Positions 44,601-55,679 of a stretch of 64,000 nucleotides of DNA are shown piece by piece (position 1 is the first letter of the stretch; each line of letters starts with the position of its first letter). Location of the stretch: positions 29,625,564 through 29,689,563 of the forward strand of contig CAIIXF020000007.1 in assembly GCA_903813345.2 (NCBI GenBank), written 5' to 3'. The notes under the pieces are model-generated. The model saw nothing but the letters and a program-made list of their open reading frames with translations. It did no database searches and had not been told where the DNA came from. A program made the translations under genes and the position numbers. Source of the stretch: Owenia fusiformis (Eukaryota > Annelida > Polychaeta > Sabellida > Oweniidae).

Positions 44601-46115
44601 ATAGTTCTGAACGCTCTCAAATCCACGGTCTCAAATCATGCTAACAGTACAGTCGGATCGTGATAATGCTTCTTGCAAGATGGGGAGGATTTGTTTAAGA
44701 CCATTCTGATACTCATAGCATCTTTCTGTTTCACCTGAAATCTCAGGGCTGAGACGATTTGAGATGACATGGTTTATCATGATGGTTTAAGACAGCCACG
44801 TTGTTTCTTTGTGCGTTTAAAGATGATCATCTTTTGGATATAGTGTTTTGTTTCTATTGCATATTGTATGCGTTTTGCAATTTACGTTTTTGGCTTTCTC
44901 ATTTGTCCCTTGTACCAAAAAATATCTGAAATAATATCTGGGAAGGAAAATATTGGTAGAGAAGTATGCTATTCTGGTGTAAATCTCAAATTGACAACGG
45001 CTAATTCAGATTCCATTAAATATAATGTGATGAGATCACGACAAAGCTCTATTGATTAATTATCCCGAGTGTCACCCATAAACTTGCTGATCACGTCCAC
45101 AAGTCAGCCACCCTTGGGCCAAGGGTATTTCAATGCTTTCTCATAGCTTCTATAGCAATGAAGCTCGATCTTAAAGGATGGTCCACAACTTGGGTACTCT
45201 TTCAAATAGTTTGATTTAAGCTAATAATTGCACTTTCAACTATTGCACTTGATCGAAATAGGAAGTTAAAGTATAATCCTAACCATGGGCTTTCGACTTT
45301 CTAATTGAAAGCCCATGTCCTAACCATCGACAACATACAGTGACAAAATACACGGTTGTACACTTTTGCTGTACGTTGTCATGTTTTAAGCAAAAATTGT
45401 AATATAGGTTTTAAAAGGTTTATTTAAGGAATATTACAAAGTAGTATTTCATGTTTAATTCCATGTGCATTCTCTTGGCAAGACTTAACTTTCTAATTAT
45501 GTTTCTCGAGCAATGCGAGAATTTTTCGGTATTGTAGGAATGTACAAAATAGTTTTTGTAGTTATCGTTCACTGATTGGCTGAACTTGTAATAAGGAAGT
45601 CATCATTCCATGTCATTATTGCATGTAAACTCTTATTGCATGTCTAAGTCCTACAGTTCTGACTCGATTTTACTAGTACTTTGGCGATACCTTTAAATAA
45701 TAAAAAGTATCCCCTTTTCAAAATGAATACGGACAAATATGAAAGTTTCGATAATTTTCAAATCACAGATACCGAAACCCTCTTTTAGAAAATAAAATTA
45801 GGATCATTAGAAAGACATTGCAATGGTAATTCTTTCATTGATTCATTCTATTATTTGACGTTTTTCTGAATACCTTCTATCAATCTAACGTACACTGTTC
45901 TGATAATTTCAGATCCGGTTTTCTTTTCGACTGCAGCAAAAAGGAAGCCTTCATATCTACCTGTCAAGTTTTTATGTCCGCCTTTCAAGCCTGTCTGCAG
46001 AAATGGAGGACGTGGGCCAAAAATTCGTAAAGTTGAGAAGGGATTCGTCTGTATGTGTATCTGCCCTAGAAACTGGAAAGGACCCGGGTGCAACATAAGT
46101 TCACAACGGCGCTGA
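38523..46115 (+). CDS. Secreted EGF-like cysteine-rich peptide precursor (119 residues, two coding exons)
   Basis: Exons 38523-38679 and 45913-46115 join across GTAAGG...TTTCAG by splitting an Asp codon. The product has a hydrophobic signal peptide (MEKLLLVQLVTLLALITYVA), a strongly acidic propeptide (residues 25-50), a basic site KRK at 62-64 that could be cut by furin-like convertases, and a basic C-terminal part with six Cys at 74, 81, 99, 101, 103 and 112. CRNGG, GFVC and C-x8-C with a Gly near the end are EGF-like. A N-x-S triplet follows the last Cys. Such a layout fits a processed secreted ligand or growth factor. An in-frame ATG at 38484 could extend the N-terminus by 13 residues; the start at 38523 puts the signal peptide at the very end and is preferred. 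No specific family is recognised. Confidence 0.72.
39110..40860. mobile_element. Large inverted-repeat element with duplicated loop, in the intron
   Basis: Arms of about 480 bases (39110-39596 and about 40385-40860) are inverted copies; for example GAAAATGTTGTG and TTGGTCGGTTGG mirror CACAACATTTTCC-like and CCAACCGATCAA segments. The loop holds a ~288-base segment twice (39603-39880 and 39891-40168), nearly identical. A single diverged arm lies at 45320-45530. There is no coding sequence. Confidence 0.78.
39603..40168 (+). repeat. 288-bp direct duplication in the palindrome loop
   Basis: The segment from CTCAATTCCATTCACAGTTA to GGCTGGAATCAGACTTCGT occurs twice in tandem with almost no differences, so the duplication is recent relative to the arms. 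Confidence 0.88.
41726..41951. mobile_element. MITE with CATCCTCC ends, copy 1
   Basis: It begins CATCCTCCTAAGCAGGTATC and ends CGGAGGATG. The interior (TTTCTGTCGCAGTGTTGCGA, GGGGGTAAAAAGAAAGAATA) is shared with 54222-54468. Confidence 0.8.
42892..43332. mobile_element. ~440-bp palindromic element
   Basis: CACGCGGTACAAACTTCGAC on the left is mirrored by GTCGAAGTTTGTACCGCGTG on the right. The arms match inward to TTTTGGTCCCCAGCTGTTAG / CTTACAGCTGGGGACCAAAA at the centre (about 43112). Confidence 0.85.
43524..43621 (+). repeat. 49-bp perfect tandem duplication
   Basis: AATAAGTCTCTTCTTTTATT...GAAAATATTTTT occurs twice in direct succession (43524 and 43573). Confidence 0.9.
45913..46115 (+). 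CDS. Secreted-peptide exon 2 (EGF-like domain and stop)
   Basis: The acceptor is GATAATTTCAG. It encodes DPVFFSTAAKRKPSYLPVKF, then the six-Cys region with CRNGGRG and GFVCMCICPRNWKGPGC, and stops at TGA (46113-46115). The longer open frame on the opposite strand is its shadow. Confidence 0.75.
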
Positions 46116-46429
46116 TCCTTTCATAATCAAGGCTTATGCCCACATCAATTGGAAGCTATTATTTTGCGAAAAATTCACCTATGTCTGAACTGAAAATGGA
46201 ACGCTGATACGAACATGATCCACACTGACTGTGAATAACTTTTTTAATTTTTGACATACAAAATTAAAATGACCATTGCATTAATGTGATATTTTGTTAT
46301 GTTTTTACAACTGAATTACAATAAGACAGGACATCTCAAAACTGTTGCAAAAGTATTGCTATGCGCCTGTGTCTTTATAGTGATGTTTTTCATGAAACAA
46401 AGGAAGATATATAAGTAGATGTTTCAAAG

Positions 46430-47175
46430 GATAGGTATCGATATGGTGAACTGAATTCAATAATGTTTTTCTCTTAGACCAATTACTGTATTGAAAACAT
46501 TCTGTAAAAAACATGGTCCTTTATGTAATGTTGACTGATTGGCAACAATTTGATGCAAAAATTATTTATATATATTTTATATAACTGTTTTTGTTAACAT
46601 TTTTTTTGTTTTTTTAGTGCAATTTTTTTTGCTCCTTTCTACCAATTCTTGAGAATGAAATAAAATGTCTTTCCGAACCTTGGTGGAACAAAATAGCATA
46701 TTCAACATTTTCTTAGACCTCTCAATATTACAGTTATACAAAGGAAATTTTGGTTGATTTTACAAAAAGTATGCAAAAACTTAAACAAAACCCCCCAAAA
46801 TAGATAAAAATGAGGATAAACATTTTATTTTATTAACAAGATACTTTTTTAAAATCAACCAAACTTTCCTTTGTACAATTACAATATTGGGAGAACTGAA
46901 CACATTGTGTTTATGTCGTTTTGTTCCAATGAGGTTCGGATAGATGTTTCATTTCATTCCGAACAAATGATACCAAGAACAAAAGAAGTGTCTGATGTGT
47001 TTTCTAAAACAATATAGAGAAAAGTATATATATAGGTTCAAATTAATATGTTACCATCCAAAAGATGACCATTAAATTGACGATGTGTAAAATTTTCAGA
47101 ATGTTTTGATGACTGGTTTAGGAGAAACGAGTGTTCAAAATGTTCACCATATCGATACCACTCCTTTTCATTATT
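46430..47175. mobile_element. Palindromic element, copy 2 (reverse of 28615)
   Basis: It shares AGAATGTTTTGATGACTGGTTT and ATCGATACCACTCCTTTTC with the reverse of the copy at 28615, as well as the AAAATCAACCAAACTTTCC segments. It lies just after the secreted-peptide stop. Confidence 0.7.
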
Positions 47176-50100
47176 TCTTCATCCATTACGACAAGTGAAT
47201 GGTATTTTAAGAAGTAAATAAAAAGAGAGATCTAAAGTGGATTTTATGAGACTTAGTGACTGTGAATACTTATGGGAAAACTCATAACTTTACATCTGCT
47301 ACTAATGCTTTATTAGAAATTAGAACTAGAAATATATAAGATGGGTAAAAAACGTCCATATTTTTTATTTTGCGTTCATATTTTATTTCATAACATTTCC
47401 ATAATACATAAAATTCAGTAATATTTTCATAGGTAATGCAGTAATTAATAATACAGATACCAAAAAACAAGAAGAATGATTACATGGTATTAATTAAATC
47501 AAATTAATTAATTTAACTATGCAGTGATTTTAGTTATGCTCCATAAATTGAAACCAGATGGACATATTAAACAGACAAACAGAAACACAAATCATATATG
47601 GTGCTTACAGTTTACACTATTGTAATTTATATTTCTGATAAAAATTTAAGCATTTATTGAGACTTATAAAGAATATTATATGGATTGGTTTAAGATCAAG
47701 AAAAATAGGCCTGTAGACCAAACTGAAATGTTCTACTTTGGTCAGGATGATTAGTGAAATATCAATCTGCGATTCCCTAAAGATCATTGAAAAGGCAAGT
47801 GTTATGATGAACTGGTTCAAGACCGCAGAGTAGCTTTCCGTGCACAAGTGATTTTCTCAATCATTTTTTTCTTGATGCTGCATCAGTTTGTTGCTTTGAA
47901 TTCTTTTGATAACTGTATTTTTTCCAGTTAAGCCCCCTGGTCAATTTTTGCATTCAGAGACCCTTAATATTTATCTGTCCTTTTTGGGATTGCAAAATAA
48001 TTGCAAATCTAGTTCCTGCGTTTTCATCGAAAAAATAAAAATGTATGCATGGTTAAAACAATTATTGTCAACTTAAAACATGATGGTCTTCTGACCCACC
48101 CTGTGTCTAAAATTCAATTTTTAACATTTTTTGGGCATTTTAATTCATTCTGGAATTATCCTTGGGTGTAAAACATTTAAACGGCTGATGAAGCTATCTT
48201 TTAAGAAGTGAAATCACACTACTGCAAATGGTAAAGGCTGGGTATTTAGTAGTAATACATAATTATATTGAGTAACAACAACATACAACAACAGGGCTAC
48301 CCCAGAACCACTTTGCTGGTGGTTTTATAAGGTGGCAGAATAAAAAGAGTAACAAAATGTGGCTCACATAATGATGTGTAATCAATAAATGATGAAAGTT
48401 ATTGTCATACTCCACTTTTTAAAATTTTCATAAACTGTAAGACATATGGCCAAGCTTTGATAGACATTTTGCAAAGTCTTCTGTGTCTACTTTGTTAGCT
48501 TTAAACCCAAACAATATGTACATTTTGGAGGAAATAAATGCAATTTTTGATTTGATATTGATTAGTTCTTTTTAATTGAATAACTTGACACTGACTTTAA
48601 TTTAAGAATATATGTCTTGCTCACCGAGGTACATTTTATTGCAACAATGGTGAAAAAATGGCTGAGGTCTGTATCCAGATTTTGCCAAGGGGTGTGGGTC
48701 AATTTTCAAAAATTCCAGAGCGGGGGGGGGATTACTTGAAAAGTGCTTAATAAAATGGTGAAAACTGCATAATTTTGAAACCCCTGGCTACGGGCCTGGG
48801 ATGCCATGTCAATATTACAACACAGTCTGATCTGAAAGTACATGTAGTACCATGGGTTCTAGAAAGGAGTAACGTGTAACATGTATAACATGGTAACTTG
48901 TTGAAGTTAATGCCATCATAAATGTTGGTTAGTTAATTATTGATCATTTGGCAGAAACGTATACCTTTATTCATGAATCAAGGTGAAAATCCAATTCACT
49001 AAGGGAATTATGAAGTCTATTAGTACATTGATCAAATAGCATATACTAATATTATGTCCTGATTATTGAGATATTTTGTGACTGGTGCATTATTTACATG
49101 TGGGAAACGTGTGCCATGAATAAAAGTAAACCATTACATTTGTCGCTTGATCTAATAATTGTACCCTGTGGCCTAGTCTGTGACGCAAGTCACTGCTCTA
49201 GATAAGCTAAACCAAGCTAGTTTGGAAGGGACCTATAGAAAAATAATATTCTGTTCATGGCCCAGAATGGCATTGAAATAATACAGATTTATCACACCAT
49301 TCAAATAGTGGGGTAATGTAATTATGTAAAGGAATTCTAAGCACAGTGTGAATTTTAGATGATTTAACATGTATGTCTCGCACCAAGACTCTGGATGAGG
49401 GCAACAGCCCAAATTCAAGTCTATAATAATATAAGACATGAGTGAATTAAATCACAATAAATTTTCACATGTTTTTACAATAACACACGTGAAAATACAT
49501 TCACTGTATTTGCCACATAAGTTCAGATGGAGAACATTCATGTGTTTCTGAAATGACAAGTTCATTGAGAAACTTTTCCAATGACATGAAAAATGTGTCA
49601 CATGTATCCTTTTATGAAGGACAATAAGGTAAAAACACTGGTTTAACATTATCATGTTGCTAAGTGACCTCAGGTGTTATGATGCAGGAAGAGATAGAAG
49701 GCAGAAAAATAGGCGCGGCAAACCATGCTTTAAAAAAGAGGAAGTATGGATAAATATATAACACAGCAAAATGTCAAAACTCAGAAAGTGTTACAGTTGT
49801 TACAGGTAAATGGAGGCTAAAACAATGTGTCAAAACATCTCCATGGTAACATGATAATTGCCTCAAGTGAACTTCAGCAGATGCTGCAATTAAAATTGAT
49901 AAGTGACAATTCTGGATTGTATGACAGAGCAAGCAATAATCTAATGCCCACAATGACATATCCAAAGCTAACAATAGCTCTCTAATGTAAAAGTTAATAT
50001 ATTCTGACATCTGAATATATTTTTTCATTTGCTCTGTCCCAGTGGCATTTATAAATCACAGTGGAGAAACATGGTCTCTCATTCACGCCTGTCACTAGAT

Positions 50101-51129
50101 TACCTCGTACAAAACAAGGTTAACAATTGATTAACACTAATATGACATGGAACAAGGTGACCTCAAATTGGTCATCCAGTATGACAGAAACTTCCTTTGA
50201 GGCCTAAAAGCGCTACCAATTAGATTTGAAGCCATTTGGGGCAAATTTGCGCACCATAATCATTTGTGGAAATTAAAACATGCGATGAGACTGTGGAGGG
50301 TAAGACTAATGAGGGAAGAAGTATTTTAAATTTGATTTGGATTTTTGTTCATTGCTGTTTGTTACTGATGAATATTTAAAAAAAGTGTTTATTGAATATG
50401 TTTTATCGGTTTTTCACCATTCTAAGCACGTTTTAATTGATTTCGGCCATTTTTGGACCAAAATTGTCACAAGTGAACCCCCTGGAATTTTTCAAAAAGT
50501 GAACCCCCCCTTGGCAAATCCAGGCTACGGGCCTGATTATTTCTGAGTTACCACACCTACTTTAAAATGAAAAAGTTATATGCTACAAAACCAGTCACTA
50601 AAATACTACCCTGCGTGCAGAGTCTAGTTAAACTACAGAAGACGAAGCTCTCTTTTAAGAAGTGAAGTCAAACGAATGCAAAGGGTACTAAAATACCACC
50701 AAGGCACATTAAAATAAAAAAATGAAAAATGTATTCAATTTTTGGGATTCTATGTAACTTTGTATATCAACATATCAGGTTAAGAGACGATAATAAAACA
50801 ATACATTCTAATTAAGACATTTGTTCATTAGAATGACACATACATCAGATAGGTCTATTCCACTTCAATATTCCTATGACAACTGTATGTCATTAAACGT
50901 CTCAACTAAGAAAGGCAAGTTGGCTTTACCACTCAATGTAACAATATCTAGCCAAGACAAAAACAATGCTTATATTACATCCCATTAGGAGCTACTTCTG
51001 ATGACAGTCACCGAGACATTCAGTCACTGATACATTGAACTTGCTATAAGTATTGCTACACCCACGTCACTTAGTCTTTAACTTTACAATGAGGCCTTAG
51101 GCAAGCTGCAGATAAGAGGGGCCTGGTAA
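47176..51129. other. Intergenic stretch, no gene seen
   Basis: It is AT-rich with dispersed repeat pieces: a GATGAAGCTATCTTTTAAGAAGTGAAAT segment at 48190-48262 that is reversed at 52446-52530, and two CAGG(G)GTGTGGG / GGCTACGGGCCTG fragments (48690-48800, 50465-50537). A short CAGAGTCTAG family copy is at 50611-50686. No exon is supported. Confidence 0.5.
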
Positions 51130-52290
51130 ACTAGAAATATTAAAGGTTCCATGCAAAGTTTGAAAATATGTTTTTATCACTCATTTACTATTTTTCATGA
51201 CTTTAAAAGTTCAATTAGAGATATAGAGTCCTATATATCCCCTAAGCATGTTAAGCATGAGCATATAAAATTTGAACCAAATCCACATACTGGTATTTGA
51301 TTCATCAAATTATTTTTTTATGAAAAATGGTGGCCATTTTGAAATTTTAGAGGCCATGTTGAAAATTTATTTTTGAGCACCAGAGCTCCTATGACCCTAG
51401 GCATCAGGAAATAAAATTTGAACCAAATCCGTCAACTGGTATTCTGGTATTTAGGTTATTAAAGCTTATAAAATTATTTAATTTGAACCAAATCCGTCAA
51501 CAGGTATTTGAGTTATCGCCTGGAAACACAAATGGATGAACCGGTGGAAAACTAGACAATGGCAACTCCGCGGAGTAGCAAATCCCAACGAACGAAATAT
51601 CAATTACCGAGTTCCAATCAATTATACTCATTACTTTGGTTAAAATTGAAAAATTTAAATTTTAGAATTGCGAGGTACAAATCTGAAGAATAATACCATA
51701 ATTGTGATCTACTCCAAAATTCCTTCAATTTGAGTATAATATAGCCATACTTTGAAGGGATCGAAAAATTATTGCGAAATCGTACATTAGACGGCCATTT
51801 TGAATTTTACGAGGCTCGAATCAGAAAAAGATACAATATTTGCAATCTACTCTTAATTGCCTTTCATTTGAGTATAATAAAGCTATACTTCAGAAAGATC
51901 TAAAAATTAGCGAAAATTACTGTTTTCCTGACCCCCCATACACGGCCCCTGGGGGTCAGGATGAAAAACACAGAATATATGTGAAATAGATAGATGTTGC
52001 GAATATACTACCAAAATTTCAAATAATAATATTAATTACTTTGGTTTAGAATGAAAAATTTATGGTTTTTGCGAAAAAGTCCCGTCATTTTTAAAGCGGC
52101 GGCCATCTTGAAAATTTTTTTTTTGCGTACAACTATTCACCAATATACATCTTTCCACTAAATATGAAGAAAATCCGTCAACTCGTATTTGAGTTATCTT
52201 CCGGACGGACGGACTGACTGACGGACTGACGGACGGAGGGCTTCACTATATCCCTACCGAACTTCGTTCGTTGGGATAATAAACTGTTAA
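51130..52290. repeat. Composite dispersed repeat ending ACTTCGTTCGTTGGGATAATA
   Basis: It contains several near-repeats of AAATTTGAACCAAATCCGTCAA with GGCCATTTTGAAAAT, and ends with ACGGACGG runs and TATATCCCTACCGAACTTCG. A relative at 57620-58382 ends TATATCCCTCCTAACTTCGT. Its start (GGTTCCATGCAAAGTTTGAA) matches the start of the element at 62867. Confidence 0.65.
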
Positions 52291-52874
52291 TTGTCACATG
52301 AAACAAAAGCTGAATGCAGCAACAACCACTTGGCTGTTCTAATTTAATATCCAACCTGTCACCTTAATTAAATAGATGTGGAAACAACACCCACCCTTTT
52401 GAATTGTTCATCTACTCTCGCTGATCCTCAATATAATTATGTATTACTTCTAAATACCCAGCCTTTACCTTTTGCAATAGTGTCATTTCACTTCTTAAAA
52501 GATAGCTTCATCTGCAGTATTCAATACTAGCCTCTACGAGTATTCCCTTTCATCAAATATTCATTTCTGCAAGAATACCACTTAGGGTACATTATTTCTA
52601 CTTATTGCTCCAGTGGGAAAAATAATAATTTTAATCACTATAATGTGGCATCTAATGCATGGATTCTATACACAGGACCGTGTTGGAACTATCCAGTAAA
52701 GCACATTTGTAATGGTGATAACACCCTCTACACTGTGCCTCAAAACCTGTCAACCAATCAAAGCTCTGATTAAAGGAACTAGATAAAGGATAAAGACCAA
52801 TGGAGAGTAAGTTTCGAAAAAAAATATCACAATTTTTCAATGTCAGGCCTCTTTTCTAAATCAATCAGAATGCT

Positions 52875-53228
52875 CTTACCCTGGGTACAGAGTCTAATTA
52901 TAAACTACCCTCTGCCTAGTATAGACAATATTACAGTTTAGCAGCCCCGCCCCAAAGATTGGTGCCTGTGACAGACCAGGTAATAAATCATTCCAAATTT
53001 ACCACTCCGACTCTTTCTCAACCAATCAGCGAAGTTGAAGGAACACATGCTAAATATGCTCATAAACTATGGGGGGGGGGGGTGCCAGAGCAAATGACCA
53101 TATCAAAAGTTGTCCCAATTTCGACGACAAAATCTGATTGGCTTGGTCAGATCAGAGATTTATTGTAAACTGAAAGAGTGGAGACGAAGCTGTCTTAGGA
53201 AGTGAAGTCGAACAAATGTAAAGGGTAT
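52875..53228. repeat. Dispersed repeat, CAGAGTCTAG family, copy 2
   Basis: It begins TACCCTGGGTACAGAGTCTA and ends GAAGTCGAACAAATGTAAAG-GGTA. It is the longest copy and seems to define both ends of the family; the copies at 37179 and 50611 are internally deleted. Confidence 0.7.
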
Positions 53229-54221
53229 ATGCTCTCTGACTGTCAGACAGTGATGTACTTGTCAATGAGCTAACAGAATGTATGAGTAGCATTACATTTA
53301 TGGGCTTAAAGCTAAAAACTAATCACTGATTCTATTACTTGATACATTGTTTTTTTTGTCTGCTACAGATCTCAGCGATCTGAGTTAAAACATGCAGCAT
53401 AGACAACTGTTTGACAATTAGGTTAATGTTCCCTCTGGAATTCTCTACTTTTTATATTTTTTTTGGAGGATGACTGACATTGTCAACGGATTTTATTTTC
53501 ATGATTTCCTCAAATGGCTATCAAGGATGTACATTTATTTGAATACATTACATTTTCTTTAAAAGGAAATAAATATTCCAAAATCAGAGTTATTTCACAT
53601 AAATACTTATACAGTTGGTATGAGTTGCAACCTGAATATGTTCATCAATATGAATACTAATAATATTTTGATAACTTTCAATGACACTTACTTTAGCCAG
53701 TTTTGTCCCCCAGTAACATTACCCCTAGTGGTAATTTTTCGGAAATTTGGTTTTGCATAAAAGTAAAACATTCTATAATTACATGGAACTATGTTTAATG
53801 TTCTCAGAAATGACTTAACCTCTTGACTACCTGGATGACGAGACATAGGTTTTTCAGGACATAGGTTTAGCCATCTTAAATGATACCTTTTACATGTTAA
53901 TCTGACTTGCGTTGATACAACTTTGCAGTCTAGTACTAGTCAACAATCTGTTCTTAATGACATGAATAATACCTTCATGGTTAACAAGTCCCCTATGAAT
54001 GGAAATGCTCTCAATTCCATATTCTAATATAAAATTAAATTGAATTGATTCTAGGAAAGGTCCTTAGAGGCTATGAAAATTAGCCCTTTAACTTTTTTGC
54101 AAAGCTGAATTCAACAAAGACTCAAGACTCAGACTCAGACCCTCTTACCCTTTGTACTTTAACCTTACAGGACATTGAAGTTCTATAAACCCCACCCAAT
54201 GCATAAAACCTCGGTCACTCC

Positions 54222-54468
54222 ATCCTCCTAAGCAGGTATCCAGAATCCGTACCTCCTTCTTCCCCCTGCTATAACCAATTTGGAAGGGCCCGATTAAACT
54301 GAATCAGGTGATCTAATTATGCGCTATGACTTATACATGATTTCTGTCGCAGTGTTGCGACAGCCAATCAGATTGCAAGTTCTTAATCTGGGAAATGCTA
54401 GCTGCTTATCGCAGGGGGTAAAAAGAAAGAATATATTCTGGATTTTGAAGCCCTGTGAGCGGAGGATG
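54222..54468. mobile_element. MITE with CATCCTCC ends, copy 2
   Basis: It begins CATCCTCCTAAGCAGGTATC and ends GCGGAGGATG. It is closely similar to 41726-41951 apart from a short insertion near the left end. Confidence 0.82.
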
Positions 54469-54479
54469 GGCTCACTCAT

Positions 54480-54680
54480 GTACCAGCAAAACAAGGCAAC
54501 ATGCAAAATGGCACTACCTGTCATTTGTTACAGACGACAACCACCAACCACTAAACACCAATCACCAACTGCTGTTTCACAAAAAATAAATTGGAGACTT
54601 CAACAATATGTCAACACTTGTGGTGGTTACATAAAAATGATTCAGCCCCTTTGTAAGTTGATATATGCCAAGACGTAGGA
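54480..54680. repeat. Dispersed repeat, TGTCATTTGTTACAGACGAC family
   Basis: It is shared with 29385-29500 and, in reverse, with 7570-7660; a short piece also lies at 12660-12710. The 119-residue frame crossing it spans two different repeats and is not a gene. Confidence 0.6.
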
Positions 54681-55553
54681 GGCCTGTGTTTAGTAGACTC
54701 TAATAAGACAGCATTCCAACTTGTTAGAGTACATGTTAACTGGTATTATTCTAATGATATACAATTGGTAATTAACACTATTCATGATACGTGACACGAA
54801 ACAAGTATCTTAAATCCATAAGGAAATGAACCAAACTAAGTTATATTACGCCAAGCAACAGATATATTTACTATTTGCAGAGAATTAATGAAGAATTCAA
54901 CTTTGTCATTGAACACAATTTCATTACATTAAATACAAGGTAAAATTCCATTTTTTTATAAAAAAGAGCCCAGCCTGATTGGCTGCTTTGATCTAAAAAA
55001 TCAACCAAATTGTAATTCAGCCAAATGCCTAAAATCGCAAATTCCCATATGTTATAGATAGCACCAAAATAACACCAGTTGAAGTGACAAAAACCCGCAA
55101 AGCACTTTGCAACAGCATATTAATTTGAAAAAACTATTAAAATTTGATTTATTTACCCATGATTAATTACAGCTTTTACAAGAGATTCACAAAGCTTTTA
55201 AGAATATGGGTCAACAGCTCACAAAGTCACAAAGGCTTTTACTGTAACTAGAGGGATATAAAAATCACAATAAATAATGGATGAAATATCCATAATAAGA
55301 AAAATAAATATTAAGTAGCACCTCTTAAAAATATTCACAATAAGCCCAAGCATAACCCCACCCATTAAACATGTCATATTATTACTCATGTGTAATAAAA
55401 AATATATGCCAGGTTATGTTTAAACTTAATCCAATCTTCAATATCTATGTCTTATTGGTCCCAGTTGAAGCAATATTCAGATTCCTTAATAGCAGTTTCA
55501 CTCCCTCAATGTGTTTAATACATCATTAAACTGTTAAGCAGATATGATTCTAC

Positions 55554-55679
55554 CTAAAGTTCATCGTGAGACTCAATTAAATCCGCTTCGTTACGCCACC
55601 AATCATCCAATTCTGCAACTCTGTTCCAGTCAATAACAGTCCACCAATCAGTGATATAGTTTGGCCGCAGATTCTGGTG
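55554..55679 (-). CDS. SOD last exon, ending HDEL
   Basis: The acceptor is tatttccag. It encodes [20 protein letters not shown], then [21 protein letters not shown] and TAG (55556-55554). The HDEL codons are 55568-55557. Confidence 0.92.
   Translation of the reverse strand, partial: HQNLRPNYITDWWTVIDWNRVAELDDWWRNEADLIESHDEL

Noticed and set aside
45851-46096. 81-residue minus-strand frame
   Set aside because: It is the shadow of the EGF-like exon, which has a signal-peptide exon in matching phase and a Cys pattern on the plus strand.
54319-54678. 119-residue plus-strand frame
   Set aside because: It runs from one MITE (CATCCTCC ends) into a different dispersed repeat, so it cannot be one conserved gene.
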